NCBI RefSeq assembly: GCF_016613475.2
Contig: NZ_CP071517.1
Location: 1,364,001 to 1,428,000 of the forward strand
DNA from: Lysobacter arenosi
GTDB lineage: Bacteria; Pseudomonadota; Gammaproteobacteria; Xanthomonadales; Xanthomonadaceae
DNA: 64,000 nt
Direction of reading: 5' to 3'
Below are positions 45,353 through 54,116 of the stretch, piece after piece. Both the position numbers and the translations under genes were made by a program. Under the pieces are notes generated by a model. It did not search any database. It worked only from the letters and a program-made list of their open reading frames with translations, and had not been told where the DNA came from. The number at the start of each line of letters is the position of its first letter. Positions within the stretch are counted from its first letter, which is position 1.

Positions 45353-47243
45353 TCCGGCCGAACTGGTAGCGCTGCTCGGGCGCGCACTGCTGCACTTCGT
45401 CTGGCAGGGCGCATTGATCGGCCTGGTCGCGGCGCTGGCGCTGCAGCTGATGCAGGGCGCGCGACCGCAAGTGCGTTACGCGCTGGCCTGCGCGGCGTTG
45501 CTGGCCTGCGTGCTGGTGCCGGCGTTTCACCTGGCCATGATGGTTGCAGCCGCGCTCGAACCGGCCGCGCCGTTCGCCATCGTCGCTGCGCCCATGCAAC
45601 TGGCAGCGAATGATTACGCCATCGTGCCCGCGCTGTCGGCATGGCCGGCACGCATCGACGCAGCGATGCCCTGGATCGTGGTGATCTGGTCGGCCGGTGC
45701 CTGCACGCTGTCGCTGCGCATGGCGACCGGACTTGTCTGGATAGAACGCCTGCGCGGCCTGCCGCAGGGTTCCGGCCATGCCGCCTGGCAGGCACGGCTG
45801 GATGCCCTCGCCGTCCGCTTCGGCATGCGCCCGCGTGTTGCCCTGCGCCTGGTCGACTCGCTCGACTCCCCTGCCTCGGCTGGCTGGCTGCGCCCGGTGG
45901 TACTGCTGCCGTCGGCCCTGCTGACGCGCATGCCGGTCGACCTGATCGAAGCACTGTTGGCCCACGAGCTGGCCCACATCCGCCGCCACGACTACCTGGT
46001 CAACCTGCTGCAGGGTGTGGTCGAGGCGCTGCTGTTCTACCACCCGGTCACCTGGTGGCTGTCGCGCCGGATCCGCATCGAACGCGAACACATCGCCGAC
46101 CAGCTTGCCGCACAGGTGACCGGCGAGCCGCGCCGACTCGCCCTGGCCCTGTCCGAACTTTCCGAACACTGCCACACGCAGCGCCACCTCGATCGTGCGC
46201 ACTGCGCACAGCCGTACTCCACACATCCGCACCTTGCCCAAGCCGCCCATGGAGGCCACCTGATGTCCCGCATCGAACAACTCGTCCGTCCCGGCCACCG
46301 CGCCGCCAGCGGTCGCGTCGCCTTCCCGCTGATCGGCCTTGCCGCCGCGTGCATGGCGTTCTTTGCCCACGCCCAGATCAACAAGAGTGACGCCCCCGCC
46401 AAGCCCACCGCATCGCAACCCACTGCGGCGTCCGCGCCGGCAACCAAGCCTGCGCCGACACTCTCCGGCGGGGGCCACACCCTGCAACTGCACACCGGCA
46501 AGACCCGCGACGCCTATGCCCTGATCAGCAAGGACCGCGACGGCGTGACCATGTCAGGGTCGACCGACGACCTTCCGCAGATCGAGGCGGCCCGGCACAG
46601 CCTGCAGGGCGACTTCGTCTGGTTCCGTCGCGGCGGCAAGTCCTACGTCATCGTCGATGCGCCGACGGTAGCCCGGGCCAACGAGGCGTGGCGCGAGAGT
46701 GCGAAGCTGGGCAAGCAGATGGAAGTGCTCGGCGACCAGATGGAAGTGCATGGCAACAAGATGGAGGCGCTCGGCGACCAGATGGAGAAGCTGAGCGAGC
46801 GCAACACGCCGACCCCGGCGATGGATGCGGCGACGCGGAAGATGGAAGCCCTTGCCAGGCAGCAGTCCGACCTCGGTGACCGCCAGTCCAGGATTGCGGA
46901 CGACATGCAGGGCGCCAGCGAGGCGGACATGGACAGGCTCTCGGCCAAGATGGACGCCCTATCGGAACAACAGGATGCATTGGCGCAGCAGATGGAAGAC
47001 CAGTCCAAGGTAGTGGACGCCGAGGCCCGCCGCCTCGATGCCAACACCGGACCGATGGAGGCGCTCGGCCGACAGATGGAGGAGGCCGGCAAGCCGATGG
47101 AAGCGCTGGGCAAGCAGATGGAAGTGCTCGGCGCACAGCACGAAAAGGTTGTCGCCAAGGCCGAAGCCGAGACGCGCAAGCTGATCAGCGAAGCCGTCGA
47201 CAAGGGCCTGGCCCTGCCGGCTCCCGGCTATAGCGCGCAGTAA
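45345..47243 (+). CDS. M56-family (BlaR1-like) membrane metallopeptidase with coiled-coil tail
   Basis: This 632-residue protein has N-terminal transmembrane helices (about 15-70 and 105-130), a cytoplasmic zinc-protease domain with HELAH (207-211) and downstream EREHIADQ, then another membrane segment (GLAAACMAFFAHAQ). The remaining ~280 residues are not a penicillin-binding sensor. After a PTASQPTAASAPATKP linker and a small strand-rich domain, there is a ~175-residue coiled coil with seven-residue repeats of the type MEVLGDQ / MEALGKQ. It probably cleaves the BlaI partner in response to an envelope signal. AAGGAG precedes the start. Confidence 0.92.
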   Translation: MLDPAELVALLGRALLHFVWQGALIGLVAALALQLMQGARPQVRYALACAALLACVLVPAFHLAMMVAAALEPAAPFAIVAAPMQLAANDYAIVPALSAWPARIDAAMPWIVVIWSAGACTLSLRMATGLVWIERLRGLPQGSGHAAWQARLDALAVRFGMRPRVALRLVDSLDSPASAGWLRPVVLLPSALLTRMPVDLIEALLAHELAHIRRHDYLVNLLQGVVEALLFYHPVTWWLSRRIRIEREHIADQLAAQVTGEPRRLALALSELSEHCHTQRHLDRAHCAQPYSTHPHLAQAAHGGHLMSRIEQLVRPGHRAASGRVAFPLIGLAAACMAFFAHAQINKSDAPAKPTASQPTAASAPATKPAPTLSGGGHTLQLHTGKTRDAYALISKDRDGVTMSGSTDDLPQIEAARHSLQGDFVWFRRGGKSYVIVDAPTVARANEAWRESAKLGKQMEVLGDQMEVHGNKMEALGDQMEKLSERNTPTPAMDAATRKMEALARQQSDLGDRQSRIADDMQGASEADMDRLSAKMDALSEQQDALAQQMEDQSKVVDAEARRLDANTGPMEALGRQMEEAGKPMEALGKQMEVLGAQHEKVVAKAEAETRKLISEAVDKGLALPAPGYSAQ

Positions 47244-47256
47244 TCCGTCGCGCCTC

Positions 47257-47281
47257 GGGGCGGGCAATGCATGCCCGCCCC
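47257..47281 (+). terminator. Hairpin after the BlaI-M56 operon
   Basis: GGGGCGGGCA pairs perfectly with TGCCCGCCCC around a five-base loop, 14 bases after the M56 stop. There is no T-tract, so it may be a factor-dependent terminator or a 3' stabiliser. Confidence 0.55.
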
Positions 47282-47445
47282 CCCTTGCGAGTTGTCGCAG
47301 GACATAACTGTTTGGCATGAGCGGCGCGGCCGCCAGCTCCTTACCTACTGTCCCCTCCCCGCCCCGCGCTGCGTTGTTTAACTACAGCAGGCCGGGGGCA
47401 AGCGAGTCTTCTTGCGCCGGCATCAATCCGCTCAAGGGGCTCCAG

Positions 47446-49113
47446 TTGATCTTCGATTACAGGAAAGCTTCGTCGCCCGCCGACGTTGAGGCCGACATCT
47501 GCATAGTCGGCGCCGGCGCGGCCGGCCTCGCCATCGCCTGGGCGTTCCTGGGCACGAGCGTGAGCGTTTGCATCGTCGAAGGCGGCGGCCTCGATGCGGA
47601 CGAACGCAACCAGGCACTGTTCGAAGGCTCGTCGATTGGCGTACCCGAATTCGACCCCGGCGCTTCGCGCCTTCGCGCCTTTGGTGGCACCTGCAACCTA
47701 TGGGGGCGCGGCTGCATACCGCTGGCCAACCTGGAAGCGCGCGACTGGGTGCCGCACAGCGGCTGGCCGATCGGTTTCGCCGACCTGGAGCCGCACTACC
47801 TGAAGGCCCGCACGTTCTGCGGCCTGGAGTCCCATGACTTCGGCGAAGACACCTTCCTGACGCCGTCCTCGCGGCAGACACTGGATTTCGACGCCGATTC
47901 ACTCGTGCACAAGACCTTCGCCAGCAGCCCGATGATCTTCGGCGAGGCGTATCGCACCGAGTTCGAACGCGCCCTCAACATCACCGTGTTGCTGCACGCC
48001 AACCTGCTCGAGCTTGAGGCGTTGCCGTCGGGCGCGGCGGTCCGGCAGGCGCGCATCGGCACGCTCGATGGCCACCGCGGCGTGGTCCGCGCCCGTCACT
48101 TCGTGCTGGCCTGCGGCGGCATCGAGAACGCACGTCTGCTGCTGTCGTCCAACTCGGTCAAACCCGACGGGCTGGGCAACGACCACGATCTGGTCGGGCG
48201 CTATTTCATGGACCACCCCAGCGGCAAGCTCGGCGCGCTTTACACCCGCGATCCGGACTCGGTGATCCGCCCATACGATCGCAACGTCCCCAAGGGCAAG
48301 CCGCAGGCGCACCCGGAAATCTGCCTCTCCGAAGAGGCGCAGCGCCAGCACCGCATCCTCAGCGGCCGGGTCCGGCCGTACGCATTCGAGGAACCGGTGC
48401 CCGAAGGCCTGCAGGCATTGCGCGACCTGCGCGCGATCATGCGCGCACGCCGGCGCCACGAAAACTGGGCGATCAAGGCCCGCGTCTGCGGTCGCAAGAA
48501 TGGCGAGCCGGACTACATCGCAAAATCGCGTCCCAGCGACGATGACATCGCCTCGCTGACGCTGCGTGCCGGCCTCGGCGCGGCCGACATCGCCAAGGCA
48601 TTCGGCCGCAAGCTCACACGCAAGCCGACGGTGAAGACCGAACGCGTCGACCTGGTCGGCTACTTCGAGCAGGTCCCCAACCGCGACAGCCGCATCACGC
48701 TGGGTGAGGAGCGCGACGCGCTCGGACTGCGCAAGGTCAGCGTCGACTGGCGCCTGACCGAGCTGGACCGCCACACCTACCGCACCGCCGCACGGCTGTT
48801 CGGTGACGAACTGGCGCGGGTGAGCAAGGGCGAGTTCCGGCCCGAACCGTGGCTGGACGAAGAAAATGGCGTGCCGCAGGTGTTCGGCACTTCGCACCAC
48901 ATGGGCACCACGCGCATGGCCGATGCGCCGGAGCTGGGCGTGGTCGACCGCAACTGCCAGGTGCACGGCATCGGCAACCTGCACATCGCCGGGAGCTCGG
49001 TGTTCCCGACCGGCAGCTGGGCGTTCCCGACCTTCACCATCATCGCCCTGAGCCTGCGCCTGGCCGACCAGCTGCGACAACGCCTGGAACAGGCTGCGCC
49101 CCTGCTCGTCTGA
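47446..49113 (+). CDS. GMC-family FAD-dependent oxidoreductase
   Basis: This protein of about 555 residues has an FAD Rossmann motif (ADICIVGAGAAGLAIAWAFL), the substrate-side block FGGTCNLWGRGCIPL, and the GMC C-terminal catalytic block FGTSHHMGTTRMA to NLHIAGSSVFPTGSWAFPTFTI. It oxidises alcohols or sugars. I place the start at TTG 47446, because AAGGGG lies six bases upstream and the protein then begins MIFDYRKASSPADVEADICIVG, as relatives do. The ATG at 47317 would add 43 residues without family resemblance. No cytochrome or gamma subunit gene is adjacent. Confidence 0.88.
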   Translation: MIFDYRKASSPADVEADICIVGAGAAGLAIAWAFLGTSVSVCIVEGGGLDADERNQALFEGSSIGVPEFDPGASRLRAFGGTCNLWGRGCIPLANLEARDWVPHSGWPIGFADLEPHYLKARTFCGLESHDFGEDTFLTPSSRQTLDFDADSLVHKTFASSPMIFGEAYRTEFERALNITVLLHANLLELEALPSGAAVRQARIGTLDGHRGVVRARHFVLACGGIENARLLLSSNSVKPDGLGNDHDLVGRYFMDHPSGKLGALYTRDPDSVIRPYDRNVPKGKPQAHPEICLSEEAQRQHRILSGRVRPYAFEEPVPEGLQALRDLRAIMRARRRHENWAIKARVCGRKNGEPDYIAKSRPSDDDIASLTLRAGLGAADIAKAFGRKLTRKPTVKTERVDLVGYFEQVPNRDSRITLGEERDALGLRKVSVDWRLTELDRHTYRTAARLFGDELARVSKGEFRPEPWLDEENGVPQVFGTSHHMGTTRMADAPELGVVDRNCQVHGIGNLHIAGSSVFPTGSWAFPTFTIIALSLRLADQLRQRLEQAAPLLV

Positions 49114-49198
49114 GGTAACCGGCCGTTCTTGTCCGGCTTGCGGCGCGGGTGTTAGCGTCGCGCCAGACGGTGGGCAACCGCGGCACGAATGCAGGCAG

Positions 49199-49699
49199 AT
49201 GGACCGGCTTGGACCAGCAAATCCTTCACCGACACTCACGCAGGTGCATGGCAGCCAACTGACCGCCATCGCGCGCAGGCTGTTCCGCGAATACGCCGGG
49301 GCGATCGGGACCGACCTGGAGTACCAGGGATTCTCGGCCGAACTTGCGGCGCTGCCCGCGCCCTATGTGCCGCCTGGCGGCGCGCTGCTCATCGCGAGCG
49401 TCGGCGATGACGTCGCCGGCTGCGTCGCGCTGCGGCCGCTGGAGGCGACGACCGGCGAGATGAAGCGGCTGTATGTCCGCCCGGGATTCCAGGGCATCGG
49501 TCTTGGCAGGAGGCTGGTCGAAGCGGTGATCGACGCCGCACGCGTAGCCGGTTATCGCGAGCTCCGGCTCGACACCCTCGCGAGCATGGAATCGGCCCAG
49601 GCCCTGTATCGCCGACTGGGGTTCGTCGAGATAGCGCCGTACAACACCACGCACATTCCCGGCACGCGCTTCTATTCGCTCGCGCTCGGCGTCACATGA
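49199..49699 (+). CDS. GNAT-family N-acetyltransferase
   Basis: This 166-residue acyl-CoA transferase shows core motif A VRPGFQGIGLGRRLVEAVIDAA (acetyl-CoA pyrophosphate loop GFQGIGLGRRL), preceded by GEMKRLYV and followed by LDTLASMESAQALYRRLGFVEI. The acceptor amine is unknown. Length is normal. A small membrane-protein gene starts 19 bases downstream on the same strand. Confidence 0.92.
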   Translation: MDRLGPANPSPTLTQVHGSQLTAIARRLFREYAGAIGTDLEYQGFSAELAALPAPYVPPGGALLIASVGDDVAGCVALRPLEATTGEMKRLYVRPGFQGIGLGRRLVEAVIDAARVAGYRELRLDTLASMESAQALYRRLGFVEIAPYNTTHIPGTRFYSLALGVT

Positions 49700-49718
49700 C
49701 AAAACCACAGAGACATCC

Positions 49719-49940
49719 ATGGCTCTGATCGATCCATTCGAAGCACTGGAGTTGCTCGAGTACTGGCGCTTCTGCCTGGCCACTGCCATCGGTGCCGGAA
49801 TCGGGCTTGCGATTTACCTGGTGGCCGGCCGGACACCGGACTTGGCAGCCGTCGCGCTGTTTCTCGGCGCGATGGGAGCCGTGGTCGGATTTGCCTGGGA
49901 GTACGGACACCGGCACCGGCCACCGGATTCATCGATCTGA
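49719..49940 (+). CDS. Small two-helix membrane protein, unknown
   Basis: This 73-residue protein has two hydrophobic helices (CLATAIGAGIGLAIYLVAG and LAAVALFLGAMGAVVGFAW) separated by a short RTPDLA turn and ending EYGHRHRPPDSSI. No ribosome site is strong. It is supported by the coherent membrane pattern and its position 19 bases after the GNAT gene. No family was recognised. Confidence 0.6.
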   Translation: MALIDPFEALELLEYWRFCLATAIGAGIGLAIYLVAGRTPDLAAVALFLGAMGAVVGFAWEYGHRHRPPDSSI

Positions 49941-50036
49941 TCACCGTGGCATTCGCCGTATCCGGCGCTGGTTGTGAGTTCACGCCAGCCTACGAAACGC
50001 CCGCCAGAATCACCGCTCCATTGCGGAGACAACACC

Positions 50037-50405
50037 ATGAACAACCCGGTTGGCTGGTTCGAGATCTACGTGCAGGACATGCCCCGCGCCCGCGCGTTCT
50101 ACGAGGCAGTGCTGGCGAGAAAGCTCGAGCAGCTCGAAAGCCCCGGCATCGAAATGTGGGCCTTCCCGATGGAGCCTGACCAGCCCGGCGCCGCCGGTTC
50201 GCTGGTGTGGATGGAGGGCGTTCCGTCCGGCGGCAACAGCACGCTGGTCTACTTCATCAGTGAGGACTGCGCGATCGAAGCAGCGCGCGTGCCCGCTAGC
50301 GGCGGCAAGATCTTCAAGGAGAAGTTCTCGATCGGTCAGTACGGCTTCATCGCCCTGGCCATCGACACCGAGGGCAACATGTTCGGGCTGCACTCGATGA
50401 AGTGA
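50037..50405 (+). CDS. VOC family protein
   Basis: This 122-residue protein starts MNNPVGWFEIYVQDMPRARAF, followed by YEAVLARKLEQL, WAFPMEPDQPGAAGSLVW and a second half ending FIALAIDTEGNMFGLHSMK. It is the two-module glyoxalase-like fold with H/E-type ligand positions in part conserved. It could be a dioxygenase, lyase or binding protein. A GCGGAGAC region lies upstream of the ATG. It stands alone. Confidence 0.9.
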   Translation: MNNPVGWFEIYVQDMPRARAFYEAVLARKLEQLESPGIEMWAFPMEPDQPGAAGSLVWMEGVPSGGNSTLVYFISEDCAIEAARVPASGGKIFKEKFSIGQYGFIALAIDTEGNMFGLHSMK

Positions 50406-50417
50406 CGCCCGGGCGGC

Positions 50418-50684
50418 TCAGCGCAGCTGGCTGTCCTTGCTGCCGCGGCGGTTGTAACCGCTGTGCGCGGACTGGTCCTCGTCGTGCGCCTGCTGGCAGT
50501 CGACGCACAGGCGCACACCGGGCACGGCCTTGCGCCGCGCTTCCGGGATCTTCTTGCCGCACTCCTCGCAATGCACCAGGCCTGGGCCTTGCGGCAGCTG
50601 GCTGCGGGCGCGCTCGATGGCGTCCTTGATGGTCGCGTCGATCTGGTCCTGAACGGCGCCGTCGCCTGCCCAACCAGTGGCCAT
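50418..50684 (-). CDS. DksA/TraR-type C4 zinc-finger protein (YbiI-like)
   Basis: This 88-residue protein has a C-terminal zinc finger CEEC-N17-CVDC (in HCEECGKKIPEARR and RLCVDCQQAH), the DksA/TraR signature. The N-terminal helix (QDQIDATIKDAIERARSQL) is short, as in E. coli YbiI, so the coiled-coil tip that enters the RNA polymerase channel in DksA may be missing. Binding to RNA polymerase is possible but unproven. ATG 50684 begins MATGWAGDGAV, as in YbiI-like proteins. Confidence 0.92.
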   Translation of the reverse strand: MATGWAGDGAVQDQIDATIKDAIERARSQLPQGPGLVHCEECGKKIPEARRKAVPGVRLCVDCQQAHDEDQSAHSGYNRRGSKDSQLR

Positions 50685-50769
50685 GGGATCGTCTCCTGTG
50701 GATCGAGGGGCGAGCATAGCCCCGGCGACCTGAATTCCCGAAAACAAGCGACCCGGCTACGGAGAACCG

Positions 50770-51204
50770 ATGACGATCGACGATATCGACTTGCTGGCGA
50801 CACGGCTGCTTGGCGGCGCGCCCTGCCTGCCGACCGTGGCGGACGCGGTGGTGGGCGCCAGCGCCATCCACGGCCGCGGCCTGTTCTCGACCCGCTCACG
50901 CGATGCCGGCGAGGTGTTGTGCGTGCTCGACGGCCAGATCGTCGATGTGTCGGCATTCCCCGGCGTCATCGACGCACTGGAATGGAATGCGCTGGATCCG
51001 TCCCGGCTGCTCGTTCGCGGCGTCCGCACCAGCTACGGCTACATCAACCACAGCGTCACGCCCAACGTCGCCATCGACACCGATGGGCGCACGATGCGCA
51101 CCTGCGAGGCGGTTGCGGCCGGGGACGAGTTCACCATGGATTACCTGGCGCAGCCGGTGCCGGCGGGGTATCGCGGGAGCGACGAGGGGCAGCGGCTGGG
51201 GTGA
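50770..51204 (+). CDS. SET domain-containing protein
   Basis: This 144-residue protein carries the two SET pseudoknot motifs: GYINHSVTPNVAID (NHS..PN) and GDEFTMDY, after an ASAIHGRGLFSTRSRDAGEVL (GxG) strand block with the GRGLF motif. SET proteins methylate lysines using S-adenosylmethionine; bacterial free-standing members are poorly studied, and targets here are unknown. GGAG precedes the ATG. It is monocistronic. Confidence 0.9.
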   Translation: MTIDDIDLLATRLLGGAPCLPTVADAVVGASAIHGRGLFSTRSRDAGEVLCVLDGQIVDVSAFPGVIDALEWNALDPSRLLVRGVRTSYGYINHSVTPNVAIDTDGRTMRTCEAVAAGDEFTMDYLAQPVPAGYRGSDEGQRLG

Positions 51205-51276
51205 GGCGCCCGCTCCCGCCGTTGTGCCCAAACGGGCATGACGTTGTGCACTCACGCCACCCCACCGCGGCGGGTC

Positions 51277-51282
51277 TACACT
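51277..51282 (+). promoter_or_regulatory. Candidate -10 element TACACT
   Basis: TACACT followed by GCCCCC lies 43 bases before the TPR-protein start codon. It is one of five recurrent copies. Confidence 0.35.
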
Positions 51283-51325
51283 GCCCCCAGCCCATCCTGC
51301 GCCGCGTGGCGCGAAGGGTCTGGCC

Positions 51326-52399
51326 ATGTTCACCTGGGTCATCGCCGCGACGCTGGCAGTTGCCGCACCGGCGCCCACCGCCGCCGACGCAACGCCGCCG
51401 GCGCAGATCATGGTGTTGCCAGCGGAACTGCAATCGCGCTACCAGGCCGAAGTCCTGAGCGGCCATCCCTCGCAGCACGCGCGACTGGAACGCACCGTCG
51501 AATTCCTTTTCGGCGAGCAGGGCCTGGGCATGACCTACCGGGAAAGCGCGACCACGACCGTCGCCGCGGCCTATGCCACGCGAGAGGCGAACTGCCTGAC
51601 CTTCACCCTGTTGTTCCTCGCCCTGGCGCGCGAAGCCGGTCTCGATGCGACGCCGCAGGAGTTGGTGCAGACACTCTCCTGGCGCCAGTCGGAAGGCACG
51701 CTCTATAGAAGCAACCACGTCAATGCAGTCGTCCGCATCGCCGGACGCCAGTACAGCGTCGATGTCGGCCGCGATGCGGTCATGTCCCGATTTCCGCCCC
51801 AGCCAATAAGCCAGGCACGCCTGTACGGTCACTTCTACAACAACCTCGGCATTGCCGCGATGGAGCGGATGGACCTGGTCGCCGCCAAACGCGACATCGA
51901 CCAGGCCATAGCACTCGACCCGGGCTACGCCAACCACTGGAGCAACGCCGGCGTGATCGCGGTGCGCACTGGTGAAACCGAGGCGGCCGAGCGCGACTAC
52001 GTGAAAGCCCTGTCGCTCGACCCCGACAACACCAACGCGCTGTTCAACATGGCCGGACTGGCGCACCGCCGCGGCGATGCCAAGCGTGAAGCCGAGTATC
52101 GCCGACGGCTCGCCCGCATCCAGGAGAAGGACCCGTTCCACCACTTCCTGCTGGCGGTGAACCATGAGCGTGCCGGCGAGTACGCGCTGGCGATCCGCCA
52201 TTACCGCAAGGCAATCCGGTTGTACGGCGACGAGCCCCGCTTCCATTCGGCATTGGCGCGCGCCTATCTGGGCGCCGGCGATACCCGGCGTGCCGCCAAG
52301 GCCCTCGCCCGCGCGCAGGCCCTCAGTGACGGCGACACCCGTGCCGCCGACCGGTCCAGGCTCGACAACCTGCGGCAGCTCGACAACCTGCGGCAGTAG
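51326..52399 (+). CDS. Transglutaminase-like plus TPR exported protein
   Basis: This 357-residue protein has a signal peptide (residues 1-22). The N-terminal half looks like a transglutaminase-like/papain-fold domain with C-H-D order: EANCLTF, SNHVNAVV, YSVDVGRD. The C-terminal half has at least four tetratricopeptide repeats (GHFYNNLGIAAMERMDLVAAKRDIDQAIALDPG and following). It may process or bind cell-envelope peptides; the substrate is unknown. The last 12 residues are an exact LDNLRQ duplication from an 18-base tandem repeat. AAGGG precedes the ATG. Confidence 0.85.
   Translation: MFTWVIAATLAVAAPAPTAADATPPAQIMVLPAELQSRYQAEVLSGHPSQHARLERTVEFLFGEQGLGMTYRESATTTVAAAYATREANCLTFTLLFLALAREAGLDATPQELVQTLSWRQSEGTLYRSNHVNAVVRIAGRQYSVDVGRDAVMSRFPPQPISQARLYGHFYNNLGIAAMERMDLVAAKRDIDQAIALDPGYANHWSNAGVIAVRTGETEAAERDYVKALSLDPDNTNALFNMAGLAHRRGDAKREAEYRRRLARIQEKDPFHHFLLAVNHERAGEYALAIRHYRKAIRLYGDEPRFHSALARAYLGAGDTRRAAKALARAQALSDGDTRAADRSRLDNLRQLDNLRQ
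52361..52396 (+). repeat. 18-base perfect tandem duplication
   Basis: The unit at 52361-52378 is repeated exactly at 52379-52396, adding one LDNLRQ to the C-terminus of the TPR protein just before its stop. It is in frame and probably a recent slippage duplication. Confidence 0.85.
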
Positions 52400-52471
52400 C
52401 CCCCATTTGCTGGCCGGGGGCGCGTCCCCTTCTCCACGTCCTTTGCGTTTGCTTCGTCTAACGGGGACCCG

Positions 52472-53311
52472 ATGGGGAAGACAATGCACAACCTGGCCTG
52501 GATGAAGAGCAAGCTTCGCCGGATCGCAACGGAAAGCGCGGAGTTGCCCGGCCTGCGAGCATTGGCCAAACCGCTCTACCGGCGGATGTTCAGCCGCCCC
52601 TATGTCCACGGTAACGCCTACTTCGGCGCATTCGATACGCGCGCCCAGGCGCTGGCCGCCGCGCCCGAGATGCCCACCAGCTACAACCAGCCGGCCTCTG
52701 GCGGGATGTACCTGGACCGCCACGACACCATCCGTGTCAGCGACTACCCGGTGGTGCACTGGTTGTCGCGGCTGCTGGCCGATGGCCGGCACCGCATCTT
52801 CGACCTGGGAGGCCACATCGGCGTTACCTATTACGGCTTCCGACGCTACCTGACCTATCCGCAGACGCTGCAGTGGTGCGTCCACGACGTGCCGGTCGTG
52901 ATCGATGCCGGCCGCGCCTGGGCAGAGCAGTACGACCCGGACCGCCTGCTCCGTTTTGCCGAAGAACCCGATGCCGCCAGCGGACACGATGTGCTGATCA
53001 GCTGCGGCGCGCTGCAGTACCTGGATTACACGCTGCCCGAACTGCTTTCGCGTCTGGAGAGTCCGCCGCCGCACGTGCTGGTGAACCTGACACCGCTCCA
53101 TCCCAGCCAGGGCTACGTCACCCTGCAGAACATCGGCAAGGCGGTGCTGCCGTACCGGGTGATGTCCAAGCCGGAACTGATCGAAGCCATGGCCAAACTG
53201 GGTTATGAAGTCGCCGATCAGTGGCAATCGAAGGAGCGTTTCCTGAAGGTGCCGTTCGAGCCCGACTGCACGATCGACCACTACAGCGGGTTCTATTTCA
53301 AGCGGGCATAG
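52472..53311 (+). CDS. Putative methyltransferase, TIGR04325-like
   Basis: This 279-residue protein has a class I SAM-methyltransferase entry motif at HRIFDLGGHIGVTYYGF (about 107-123), followed by VHDVPVVIDAGRAWAEQ, SCGALQYLDYTLPELL and VLVNLTPLHPSQGYVTLQNIG. These match the TIGR04325 family, usually found in surface-polysaccharide clusters. Here no such cluster is adjacent, so it is an orphan member. The ATG at 52472 follows GGGGACC; ATG 52484 is an alternative. Confidence 0.85.
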   Translation: MGKTMHNLAWMKSKLRRIATESAELPGLRALAKPLYRRMFSRPYVHGNAYFGAFDTRAQALAAAPEMPTSYNQPASGGMYLDRHDTIRVSDYPVVHWLSRLLADGRHRIFDLGGHIGVTYYGFRRYLTYPQTLQWCVHDVPVVIDAGRAWAEQYDPDRLLRFAEEPDAASGHDVLISCGALQYLDYTLPELLSRLESPPPHVLVNLTPLHPSQGYVTLQNIGKAVLPYRVMSKPELIEAMAKLGYEVADQWQSKERFLKVPFEPDCTIDHYSGFYFKRA

Positions 53312-53327
53312 GGCCCGCTCGATCCGG

Positions 53328-54116
53328 TCAGTCGAGGATCCAGGTCAAGCCCAACCGGACACCCCACTCGGGTTCTTCAGTTGGGCCGTCGATCCAGTAA
53401 CGGAACCCGGCATCGAAGGCGAACGCCTCGCCAGCCCGGCGCGCGTACAGCGTCAGCGGCCCCTTGATGCGGTCGCGCTGCCAATCGTAGGCCGCATCGA
53501 CCTGCACACCCACGCTCCAGTCGTCCGACAGGTCACGCGCGGCGAAGGGCGCCAGCAGGGTGTAGTTGCGATCGGGGTCGTCGTCGGAATCCCCACCGAT
53601 CGCCTGCAGATGCTGCACCTGCGCACCCCAGCTCCAGCGCCTGCCGATCCAGGCCGCGGCAAACGCCGGGCCGAGTGCCCATTCGTCTTCACCCAGGGCG
53701 TCGTCGCTGGCGGTCGGCGCGCGAAGCGTGGCCCCCACGCCCCAATGGAAGCCGTCATCCCGTGCCACCGACGCCGGCACGTAGTAGAGCGTCTGCAGCA
53801 GGTCGCCCATGCCGGTCTGGACGCGATCGTCCGGATCGACGCCGTCCTCACGGATCAGCGGCAGCAACGTACGCGACACCCAGCGCCCACTGCCTTCGCC
53901 GAAGGAGAACACCGGCTCGACGGCGAGCGTCTGCCGTTTGCCCTCGTCGAAGCCGCCGATCTGCGTGTCCCAGTCCAGGCGAAGCGGCAGGTGATCGCGC
54001 GTGGTCAGCGGATCAATGAGCTGACGACCCGGTGGCGTCGCGGGATCGTTGGCATGCGCAGGCGATGGCGGGTACAGCACCGCACCAGCGAGCAGAAACC
54101 CAAGGAGTCGGCACAT
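53328..54116 (-). CDS. Outer-membrane beta-barrel-like protein, unknown
   Basis: This 262-residue exported protein has a signal peptide ending near SPAHAND. The mature part is made of alternating strands with aromatic ends (WDTQIGGFDEGKRQTLAVEPV, FHWGVGATLRAPT, WSVGVQVDAAYDW, WGVRLGLTWILD), a pattern of small outer-membrane barrels such as MetA-pathway/transporter-like proteins. No family signature is certain. GAGGG precedes ATG 54116. It converges on the TIGR04325-like gene. Confidence 0.75.
   Translation of the reverse strand: MCRLLGFLLAGAVLYPPSPAHANDPATPPGRQLIDPLTTRDHLPLRLDWDTQIGGFDEGKRQTLAVEPVFSFGEGSGRWVSRTLLPLIREDGVDPDDRVQTGMGDLLQTLYYVPASVARDDGFHWGVGATLRAPTASDDALGEDEWALGPAFAAAWIGRRWSWGAQVQHLQAIGGDSDDDPDRNYTLLAPFAARDLSDDWSVGVQVDAAYDWQRDRIKGPLTLYARRAGEAFAFDAGFRYWIDGPTEEPEWGVRLGLTWILD

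Noticed and set aside
47317..47445. N-terminal extension of the GMC oxidoreductase
   Set aside because: Forty-three residues without family resemblance; TTG 47446 has a better ribosome site.
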